Source: Haemonchus contortus
Taxonomy: Eukaryota > Nematoda > Chromadorea > Rhabditida > Trichostrongylidae
DNA: 64,000 nt
NCBI GenBank assembly: GCA_000469685.2
Contig: LS997566.1
Coordinates: forward strand, 40,774,420 to 40,838,419
Direction of reading: 5' to 3'
Part shown: positions 11,901 through 23,900 of the stretch, one piece after another
Numbering within the stretch: position 1 is the first letter of the stretch
Layout of the letters: each line of letters begins with the position of its first letter
Notes under the pieces: model-generated
What the model saw: only the letters and a program-made list of their open reading frames with translations
Told to the model about the DNA's origin: nothing
Database searches by the model: none
Program-made: the position numbers and the translations under genes

Positions 11901-14900
11901 CACAAACTGATCACGCACCAACCAACTAAAACTTCTTTCCCTCGCTTGCTCACTTCTTGGAGAACAAGAGCTACGACTGCGAGCACCTCGAAAAGGAGCT
12001 TCAGTTATGCTTCGCGTCGAAGACATCACAGTTTTAGCAGGAGGGTAACGGGTACACGTACATTCGTGCGTCCGGGGATTGCGGCAAAGTGCGCGGCTAA
12101 ATTCATAGCGATTTCGACGACTCTGGCGTCTATCACTGGCCACAGGTTTAAACTAAAAAGATCCATAGGATCAGCTGATCCTATTAATATACTCTACTGA
12201 AAATTGGGCTCTAGTGATATGCGCTAAAGTCGATGAAAACGCCACGAATTTCGTCGCACAATTCGCCGGGCGCATCTTCGGACGCATGAATATTCCGTCC
12301 CCCGAAGGTAAGTGATCGCTAGTCAATCAATGCAGAACAGTTACTGAGAGTCATGGCAAATATTGGAACATAAGTTTGTTGTGAATAAAGTTGTGTAAAT
12401 TTGAATGTCAGTATCAGAACCAGATGTTACTTATTACTCAGCCCAATACTGTTTAAGATTTCAACGCCGCTTGGTATTTTGGGCTTTCGAACAGTAAACG
12501 TGGAGGTAAATAACAACTACCAGATACGAAAAAGATACGATTGAATTTCTAGGTCGATGCGTATGTATTTTCCCCCGAGTTTGATCCCTCCGAATTTCGT
12601 TTGCATGGATGTTGGCATTTAGCCATCACGTGTGTGTGTGTGACGTGCGCATGAGGAGTGGATGGTGATGACACATACCTCTAACGCTCAGGCGCTGTAT
12701 TGTTATTGAGATACCTACAAAAAAGTCAGGGAAAAAATATACGCATCGACCTACAACAGTACTGACAACAATCTACCGCGAAGAAATCAATTACGTGTGG
12801 TGAGTAACCGACTGATTCCGTGGTTAGAAACAGCCAGGAAGCCATGTAAACATAATTCGGAAGAATTCATGGACCTTAGACAGAGCAACAATGTTACTAA
12901 AAAGATGCTATTGATGATCCTTTTCGGGAAGTTCCACGGAACTAGAGCAAAAAGGATTCGAAATTTCACTTTGCGACACTTATGCTCAGCTGATTAATCG
13001 CAAAGCATTGTCTTATGTTTTCAAGAACGTCTGATGTGTAAGCGTCGCACGAAATGTTGATACACGCCGTTCATCAGAATATTAAATACTAATAGATTGG
13101 TGTTTTTGAACTAATACCTCGTCAAAAACGGTGCTCATATCACCAACAGACGTAGATGGAGCCACTTTCGGTGGGGAACATCGAGTTCGCGAGCCGTTAG
13201 ACTCACGTTGCTGTGCATCTGCAAATATACTGATAATTTGTGGAAAATAGAATGAAGCCGAAGTTGACACCTGTGGCCATGTGGGAACTGTAAACATGAA
13301 AATAGAAAATCGAGAAAAAAAAGAAGAGTACCTGCAATGGCGAACTCATCATCCCAGTCCTGTTGACCCTCCCACACAATTCTCAATGAAGCTGAACGGT
13401 CAGACATCGATGACGAATGAGGATGAGATTGACTGGAACGGTCTGAAAATGAGAAATGAAATTATTATGGAAAATTAGCAACTTGTTCAGTAGAAGCGTT
13501 GTGCACTGGCAAACGGAACATCAGAAAGTATCAAGTATTATATATGCACGTGATTTCAAAGGAATCCGAAGGAACTAATTGTAAGAAGAAACTCGTGATG
13601 GTCATAACAACAGAAAAAACATGAAGAAAAAAGAGCAGTTGACGTGAATCCACTCCGAAAGCTTGTTCTTTCCATAACCATGGGAACCGTCCACTATTTT
13701 TTATGGCTTGGTGGGTATTACAGCTCAGCTGAGCCTCTCTAGGTTGACAGGGAAGAGGGACCGCTATGTCCGTAAGCGATGAGTGGAGAAATTGCGATAA
13801 AAGATCGATATGTACTTGCTTGTAAACAAAAATGAAGATTTTGTAGAGATATCAAACGAAACGGACCAGAAGTGCTCGGCCTTCGCAATACGCCAGAGAC
13901 ACCAGCCGCTTTCGGTTGCCGAATGGCCAATAAACCACGTGACCTTCGTGGGTATCGCGACAAACGCTGGAGGGACATCTGAAAACGGTTGAAATTGGAG
14001 AGAATGGCTATCGGTTAGGGCATAACAACATCATGTTTTGTTTCTTAAGTGTAAACAAGGAATTCTACCATATGGGGACGTGGTGGTCAACTCTTATCCC
14101 ATGAAAGTACCTACACACTCTGTAACTTCCCAGCCTGTTGGTGTTCATCTATTCGCATGACCACCTGGATTCCCCAGCTTCGGCCGGCACATCTACAAGA
14201 CATAATCGATGGAGGCTGTGCCCACCACAAGTCACAGTGGCCAATGTGAAGCGGTGCCAAATAGCAAAGCCAAGAACCGATGCCCGATCCAATACCAGCT
14301 CAAATGAACGAAGTTTTCCAAACCTGAGGGATTAATAGGCATTACATCATAGACAAGAGTACGAGATAAGGAATTAGACACTGCCTAAAGCCCGCAACTC
14401 ATTGTAAGGCTAAATGGGCATTCAAACACTGCTACAATTCCGTATGCGAGCGAAATGCTCGGGCGCAACCTATACACCCACTGAGCAACGAACAAAACTC
14501 GCCTTTTTATAACAATAGCAAGCTATGCTGCTGTATATTGAGAAGCCATGTATGGAATGGTAGTGCCACTGATGAGTAATACCGTAAGATACATACCCGT
14601 GAAGAGGGGGAATCATTAGCGCGAATTTTATTTCTTTGCCAATAACTCAACACCCCTGGGAAAGCAACCATTGTGGAATATCGAGGCAGGTTACACTTAC
14701 AAATACAATTATGTCACCGCACGCATGCTCATAGCTGAGGTTGAAACTTTCTTATATAAATTGGCACCTTTCATGTTTCACTCGGTTTCGTCACAGGCAG
14801 GAAATCGTTGTCAGGTGGTGATGGAAGGCGATAGCTAATGTTTCGCCGGAATCGCCCACATGATCCCTCCGAGGCATGTGATCGCTTATAACCCACAACA

Positions 14901-17900
14901 GATTTGTCTGCTGCGCACAGCTTTGGATAAGCTTTACTACCTGTAGATTGGTTACTATGGTTCTCACCTTCCTCATTTGAGGGAAGGGCAACTAATTCAT
15001 CACGTGACAAATTCTGTATTCATTTTTTTTTTGCAAATGCTCCGGTACGCATCCTTTGTTCCTCTGTGAAGCCAGCTGGCTGAACAATCGGGCAGTCATG
15101 GGGCCAGCCTCCTCCTCCCTGGTCACGTGGGCACTTGGAGAGGTTTGAGTGACGGTACAGAGCGGAATGTATCAGAGAGCATCCTCCGAATTCTGCAGAA
15201 TTTCTGCAGACAATACATTTTACTTCACGGCATAACCTCATTTGAATGCCCAGATTTTCACCCGCCACATATACGACGCATGAAAAAGGGACTCTGGGCA
15301 AGGAGGCGCACCGGATTCCTTGTAGCTAGGGGTCACGTGGTGCATTTTTGAAAATGGCGCGCAAACAATATCGCGCTCCAATGCCAGAGGAATAGAAGGG
15401 AAATAACTGAAACCGCTACGCGACCGCGCGCTGGCGGCGATAGATGCTCTCCGATGCGTTCCGCTCTGTAGCACCACTCGAGAGGTTTTGATGAAATCCA
15501 AAATGAGTCAACAGAGTTCGAGGTCAACGAATCGAGAAAGGGACATGCTTCTAATCAACATGTTTTCGATTAATTCAGTAGTTTGCACTATTACAAACAG
15601 CATGCACCTCAAAATACAACAAAGGCACAAAAATTTGACGGAATTCAAATTTCCCAAGTTTCACGTACCCGTCGCCTATAGAGGTGCATTTTCAAAGAGC
15701 AAATTACTGGGCCATTCAAAAAATTTCCGGTGAAAATGTGGTTGGGGGGGGGCCACGCGGCGCCGCGGCACTTTCCTCGTCTGTCGCTCTCCGCGGCGAG
15801 ATAGTAAACAAGGAAGGGTAGGCGAGCCCGTAATGGTATTTAGGGACGTTTCATAGCTTTTTTTATGTTATAGCTGTGTATTTTCACCTAATTTTAGGAA
15901 AGGGAGGGGCTCCGGGGAGGGTGAGCCAATTGGACGTTCAACTTTTATCTCATCCCAGCTTTTTGAACGAGATAACCATCTCACCCACCCCGGAGCCCCT
16001 CCCCTTCTTAAAAATAGGTTTTATCGGCTCAGAAGAAGAGTATCTATCATATGCAAGCATATCAACACGTGTCAACAGTTAGTTTGTTCTAAATCACGAA
16101 ACATATCAGTACAACCTCACCATTCCTTCCCAGACTCAGGCCCACTACTATCTCGCTGTGGAGAGCGCCAGACGAGGAAAGTGTCGCGCCGCCGCGTGGC
16201 CCCTCCCAACTACATTTTCACCAAATTTCCTGTGAGGGCCAAGTTGGAATACTGCCAGTTGGAGGGCAATCATATGGGTGATCCGATGACCGAATACCGG
16301 ATCTATACCGCCCGGCCAACCATGCCTCCCATCCTGCTATGGTTGATTATTTGAAAACAGCTCATCCACAAGGGAAAAAGCTCTGTAGGGAGCCGGGCAG
16401 TACAAACGGTTTCCTGTAATCGATTCGCCGCACGCGGCTGTCGCGGACGATTCATTCGCCGTTATTACAGCTCTAGCGTTTTTCGTACAGCTCAGTCGAT
16501 ATGCGATCCTTATTTTAGCCATGATTCTGCCGTTAGTTCCCTTGTTGTTGTATTTCTTGCCTGCTGCTGCATTCTGCTCTGGTCCTTCGCGCGCGGCGCC
16601 AGTCTCGCCGCGACGCGGCAGTTTCGTTCCTGCTGCAAGAAATACGCTTTTGTAAATTAGCCGGCCTGCGCAATTTATTGTTATGTTCAAATATGCATTC
16701 AAAATGTCCATTTTTGCATTTCTCTTGTTGGAGTGTGATTAAAGATCCGTTCGAAGAATCTGATAGGATTTAAAGGGCGTTGAGCACTGAACATCAGCTT
16801 GCTAATCTTCGGTTTTTTTCAGCACGGGACAATACCTGTTCTTATCAGAACGGGCACTGATTATACGTGTTAATGTCGTAAACATAATTGAAGAACTCCG
16901 TTCTTATCCCACTTTTTCACCGTCTAGCTAGGACAATCTGTTCAGCGAATTTCCTAGCAAGATTTTCATTATCTTTAATCACGTAATTGCACATTACACG
17001 TCTTGTTCGTCAACACATCACAAGACTGTTTGAGAGGGACTTCCTACAGGGATCTTTTCAAATTTCACCTCAGTGACAGACATATTCTGTTATCCTACAG
17101 AGCTCTGAAGGAACTCGAGACTGCTTGATGGCGTTGGCCTGAAGGTGAAAGGAAAGTAGACGGAGGATTCGACCATTCGCTCACTTCGAATAGACACTTC
17201 AGGGCAATTCTACTCATGGGCACGGCGTTAACTTTGCGCCAAAAAAGCCGTAAAAAGTATGGAGGAAGTGTTTTTTCTGCATTAAAGAGAGGTAGGAGAG
17301 GGTATTGGGTAAGGGGGAAGGTTTGTAGGGAAACTGGTAGAGGGCAACCAGTTATTACATCAACTTTGGGTGCTTTACCAATTTTTATATAAAATTGAAG
17401 ATAAAGCAAGATAATTGGATAAAGGATCAAGTCTTGAGACGTCGACCAAATCCATTTTGGGATGCGCCCGGCATTCGACTCCCATTCAGATCATGGTGGC
17501 GGTTTCAATTCGTACATATCTGGCTCATATTATGTAGGTTGGCGCAAAAATAATTGCAGAATAGCAGTAACCTCATACATAACTCGGCTCAGGCCAGTTT
17601 TTATTAATCAATGTGGCACCATTAGAATCAGCACGTAAATGCCAACGTTTGGGTAATGAAAAGATGCCCGTCATGGTGAAAGCTGAATTACAGGCGGCGA
17701 TAAATTGAATGTAGGCTTTTTCGACATCTTCCAGATTTCGGTAGGCATGTTGAGGTAGTCTGAAGGGGAAATGTAAGGCGGATAGGGGCCTATGGGGCAG
17801 GTTCCCAACATTCAGCTCAGCTAATTTTTGACATGTGGTTCTTGAAGTATGGGGTCTTGCATTGTATTACAGCAGCATGGGCCCTTTTTGATGAAGAATT

Positions 17901-20900
17901 TTGTTGAGCAAATTTTGAATGAATACGATTCGTATACGAAAAATAGTGTAAAACGATTCTTCTAAGCTGGTCTGCCCTGGTGCATGGAAAATACCGTTAT
18001 GGAATATTATCTCAAGTGATTTTTCAGCTTTAAAAAGGTTGCTGATGGGGAGTGTTTGTCTACACAAGCATGTCCACGTGTTTTGTTACCGTACAGCAAC
18101 CGTTTTTTTTGTCGATCGAAACAATACGGCCCAAAAGAAAGGGTCATTTCTTTTGGCGTATAAGCAGATTGCAACAGGTGACATGACCGCAATTAGTTGC
18201 TCCTGTGTGAACCCATGCGGTACCCCTTCTGCATTTTCTTAGCCTTCCTAATTTACTCCAAATGCCTTGTTACTGTTGCACCAATATATGTACTCCCAGG
18301 TCTTCTCTCATCGTTCTGGTGTTGCTTACTGGATTCGTTTCTACGGCAGCTTTTAGATGTTCGTTATTCAGGGACGACTGGCAACCGAGACCAGCTTGAT
18401 TTGAGGGCTTTCATCTCCGGAAACAAACTTTGAGAACCGATGCTGTAAGGCCCTTTCTCAAGCTGAACCCTCTCCGTGATCGGTTGATATTGCGGGCAGC
18501 TTCGGCTGCAGAGCGATCCAATCGAACTCGGAGTTGAATAGCACGACAACGCGAATATCGCGCTTATCCATTTGGGTTTCAAGAACCCTTAGACACGCAA
18601 ATATTGAGTGAAACACCGAGAAAGGCTCGTGTATTCAAACCGAAGACCAGCTGTTCGAAACGATACGTGATCGGCTGTATAATCGCCCGAGCACTTGTAG
18701 AGAACTCACCGGGGAGTGTTGCGTCACCAAATCCCCAATTATGTCTGTTACAACCTGATATAATGACTTGTCGTGAGCAGAAGATAAGCAAGCCTCCCAA
18801 ACGTTAACCTGGTGAATCGAAGGGACCGAAATATTGGTTGGCCTAGATGTACATCAATGAAGGTTTCAAGTCCCGGATAATGTCAATGATCGTGGGATAT
18901 TCAGCAATACACAGCCTGTGCACTGCAAATGAAACTTAAGATAGGCGTGAATCACTTCTGTGAGATATTCCACAATTTCGGAAACTCGTAGTAATCGTTG
19001 TAAAGGGTTCATCCACTCATTGTCACGAGAAATAGGTATATTTGAGAATTTGACCTGATTGAAACCATGCCGCAGCTGTGTGTTACCGTTCCATGCCAGG
19101 AAACAATAGTGCTACCTATCAAATGCTATCGATCGTTACAAAGGTCTAATAGCATGCAAAAGAGCCACAAGTACCCTGCTCATTATCCTTTCCATTTGGA
19201 AATTTTCTCAAAGAAGATCGATGCTCATAGATGAACCAGATAACGAGCTGATCTCAGTTCACAGCTTTCCTATTGCCTCATAACGCAACATTTGATTTGA
19301 TTCGATTTTTGTTCAACAAGAAGGCATATCTTTCATCGACCCTGTCTGAGACACAGAGAAGTCTCTAATCTTCGTCTTTTTAGGTATCTCAATATGTCCT
19401 AATACGACGACGATACGCTTTGTCACAATGTGATAGATGTCTGTCGTAAAACGTTGCCACAATGCGACATCATCCCCCCGACGATACACCGCCGCTATGC
19501 TGTCGACTATCACCACTCGTAATCTTCAATAGAAGGTTGTTAATGACCCATTGAAGACAGGTGAATATTGGTGCGGCGGGCCGATCAGCTAACATAAAAA
19601 AATCAGAAGCGCTACCTTCACTAGTCGACTGTGTTCGTGGTTGTCCCATTGAAAGCCAGAGTGTGAAGGAATGGTGAATACCACAGCAGGATATGCGCCC
19701 TGCATTCGACTTCTATTCAGTATCGAATAGCGTTTGAATGGGTATCTGGCCTATACAATTGATTGCGCCGTGCAGCCGATGTACAAGTCAATGTAAACCC
19801 TCTGAAACGGAAGGTTTGGTGAGCATGCCCGCAACGTGCGCCACTTGCCATTAGGTTATCTCCGGCAGTGATAGGAATAATGTAAGAGTTTAAAGACTGA
19901 TGAAAGAGTCTATAGGACTTCATGCTGTGTTCCTTATTTGTGTACTATTTCGCAATGGGTTGTACAATGTTTGAGGAAAGATTCGAGGAGGGAAGAGGGG
20001 CTGAGAGAGTCTGTGGAGAAGAAGGGCTGAGGACATGCCATAGAATGTTTCAAGCACAGCATCGGAATACGTTCCACGACCAGCTTGAGTTTCTCTTAGT
20101 TACAGAGAACAGAATATTAAGTGGTTGTTCATCGTCGACACGGGTACTATCACTCAGCAGCTCTGTTTGGGCTCTCTTGTACAGATTCAGTTGCCGGGTC
20201 TATCTGTTCTGAGGGTAGAAGCCCTCTCCCTCCGTAAAGTTTTGGCTGACAACATTCCAACCGAATCACTTATGCACTCAACGCGTATTTTTGCAGAGCT
20301 TTGCAGAATAGCAGGCCCATTCATCAAGTGCTTTCTCCATAAATGGGCCCGAAAAGGTACGCCATAGTGCAAAAGGGCCGTTAGGCGATCGATCATAAGA
20401 GTACGTAGAACTGAATGATTTACTTTTTGAATGACATTGGACATTACACACAACGAGTCATCTAAGGTTACTCCTGAATCGGTACCCCTTCGCTATCGTC
20501 AATTTTTATGAAAAAAAGGGTTGCTAAAAAATCACTCCGCAAGTTCCCCCTTATCGTCTATGATTAACTGCTATTTCTTGGATCCTTCTAATATATTCAG
20601 TGCAGAAACTTGGCCCTCATACCCTCCAAAATCTCCCTTTTCTCCGTGACCAATCTTGTAGTATTCGGCAGGTCTTTCCGGGTGAAGTAGCAACTGCCTC
20701 GAAACTATAGGAAGGTATCTTTTTCTAGCGGAAACCTGATAACAATCGTTCACAACGAAGTGGACGACATTTTTTGATAGAAGATCAACCTGTATCGAAT
20801 AATCTCGCAGAATCTAATGATATTACAAAAGCTCATTGCCCTCCAGATCGCCTGATGCACACTGTCTTCCTTCGGTGTGGCCATAGCACAAAGAAGGCAT

Positions 20901-23900
20901 ATGCCATTTGTCGTCAGTATGGCCGTTGCGAGTAGCAGTTATCCAACCTTTGCTTTTTCACTCTTCTCCTATTGATCCTTAGTACCTTGTCATTTCTTAA
21001 ACAACTTTAGAGAGAATGATCAACGTCTCCTATCCAACTTTTACCGAGAACAACATTATTATGATACCTATCTATCCATCCACTTAATTACCTATCTACC
21101 TACCTACAAACCAACCGACCAACCAACCAGCCGACCAGCCAACCAACCATCAAACCAACCAACCTACATACAACTAAATTACTACCCACCTATTTACTTA
21201 CCTAGAAACCGGCCTATCCAACTGACTAGTTACCCACTTAGCTACTTACCTACATGTCACAAGCCTTTAAACTAATTTGTATGAAGCTTACCTCACTGGC
21301 AGCCCTGGAGCAGCTAGAACGCCTACTTCGTCGATCGTCACAATCATCATACTCGCCATCTTCGTCGTCAGACAAAGGTAACTAAAACGAAAAAAGATTA
21401 AACTGATTGAAAAAGCAAAATCCGGATTCATAAATGCAGAGCAGTAATGTTAACTATTTGCAGGTTAAATCAGAAACAACAGTAAAATAGATAAAATAAA
21501 ATATTTGAGTCCGAGTCTCCAGAACTAACAGAAAAATCTACCGTTACTATTCAGGGTAAATAATGTACTATCTAATAATACTGGTAAGTAAACGTATGGC
21601 ACGTCAGGGTAAAATGCATTGCCAAAACAACCTTAGGCCGATTAGTATGATTTTCTCAACGGAATCCAAGCTGGTCTTAAGCTTCAGGCTTCACTAAAAA
21701 AGAGTAAGTCGAAATGCAAACACAGCACAGATTTATAGGTTTAGGTACACCTACTTAACTTCTGTCTACTACTCAACTAATCATTTGAATTGGGAAACTT
21801 CTTTGCGCACAAGCAATTTAGGGAGAGTCCATGTAAGGGTCAAGCCGTGTTCTGTGCCTGGTAGGCATAGACGGAATTGATGCTCCCCTTCAAGAAATTG
21901 GAATTCACTTGGCGATCCATAGGAAGAAAGCTACCTACACACATATGATGTGGTTAAAAGCACATCCGAGCGATCGACGCTCTCTCCGATCAAGCGTAAG
22001 ACCCACCGGATTCGATAAATGCACATCTAGATAGGTATCAGCCTTGACTTGTACTTCGGCAGTCTCCGCGTGTGAACTACCATTGCGGTTCTTAGTGCGA
22101 GCCAAGTGCGCGGTGCATCCCCTCTGGTCAAAAACTTAATCCATGAAATCTCAGAAACGCTCAATGAAGTATAAAAATTTGGCCGCTCCAAAAATAACAT
22201 TATTGAAAGTTAAGCCCCATAAGTGGACTTCCACAAACACCAGCGATGCTACCAAAAGAAAACTTCTAACTCCTTGAATTCTTCCCAAAAACTTCAGTTC
22301 CTTATCGGCTACTCGGGCGTAAGATTAGACGTGAAATGCGGCGACGGCACGTCACATAAAGTTCTCGAATTTCACTGACGAGCCGTCAACCGTCGTATAC
22401 CATTGGAGAACATCTTACGGAGCGGACATCTTTAGACCGTTTCTAGCCGATGGTCTTCAGTTTCTGCCTTAAACTATGTATATCGAAAGTAGTAGAACAG
22501 CACGTACGCTGCCCGATTTTATCATGTGACTTCCTGGTCATTAGGTGTATCAGATTTAGCCCGAGATCTGCCCGGCCTTGCCATGTGACTTCCTGGTAGG
22601 CAGGGTATCAGCTTCAGCCTGATGACCTTGTTGATCATGTGACATACTGATGACTAGGAGTGCTTTGGCCCCATGCATGTTCAACTTGCCCACGTGGCTG
22701 ATGGGGAACAGCTGTGCGTACTTTGATGCTATGCATGATGAAAGCTGTGGCACATTGGTGAACTGGATGCAGTAATACCGCGACCCCGACCAGGTTCAGA
22801 TAAAAAGACCTTTGCTGAACGAATATGTACATGTTTTGAATGAGGAAGTAAAACAACGACATTTGCATAGTCTTGACCGCCAAGCCGACAAACTGATGCC
22901 CTACACTAAATGGTGAAATTTCTGAGGCGAAGCTGTTCGATGGAAGGTGGTTGGAAAAGTTAGCCAATCTGCAATTTTTTGGAAGCGTTTCCGTCTTCCA
23001 CAGATTCTGCCTCAGCTTTCTTCGACAGGTGGGAGGAACCACTACTCAAGCTCAGATCTGCACTATCTTATAGTAGGGTGAGTAGCAGTTCCAGCAGTAA
23101 AGCACAGCTTTATAGTAATAGTTATGAAAGTCGGACACTCAAAAGGTAGAATGGCCTTCTGTTCTATATTGATACCTGCAGGAGCTTGCGAAGACTTACT
23201 GCTATTTTAGCACCAAGTTTAGGTTGGTCTAGCACCATAATCCGTACTCAAAGAAAGCATGACTTCCCCAGCAGAACCCTTCTTTCCCCTATTTCGTTCC
23301 GTCGTTTCTAACTAGTTGCTTAACGTGCCACTTACAGTACATACTCGACAGCACCACAACTAGTATAACCCCGAATACCCTGAGCGTTTTGGTGGAGATT
23401 AACAGATCTATAGTTCAAAATAGTACCAGAACAATTAGAGGAATCTCTGCTTTCCGAGACGATAGGCTGCTTTCATAGTCCGCCGGCCGGCCGGCCGGCC
23501 GGCGCGCGTGCCGGCGGAGGCAGTGCTAGCGGGGAGGAGGGAGGCAGACAGATAGGCAAACAGTCCACGCCCCTTCGAGGGGTTGAAAACAAGCAACCTT
23601 CGAAGGGGCGGTGACTGTTTGCCTTACACTGTCTGCCTCCCTCCTCCCCCCTAGCACTGCCTCCACCGGCACGCACGCCGGCACGCCGGCACGCCGGCCG
23701 GCGGACTATGAAAGCAGCCATAACAATCGAAAAGTGTGTCTAATGTGAGGTCGCAGTTATGAGAAGGTTCCCACCTATGTAGTGTGGGTGTCTTTTGAAA
23801 GTTGTAGTAGTGACGTTAGTTTCAGTGAATACGACTGTCTATAGCTAAAAAAACAACACATTCCAAATGGTAAATATGTGAAAAAAGGCCGTTAAGAGGG

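Noticed and set aside
14771..15010. Minus-strand frame with PSPPDNDFLPVTKPSET
   Set aside because: The upstream acceptor is A-rich and the donor phase does not fit exon f. It could be real but is not supportable.
22965..23069. Exon-like block after GATAGTGCAG on the minus strand, a Ser/Lys-rich frame
   Set aside because: Exon c already joins exon e in phase 0. This block needs phase 1 and lacks a good donor.
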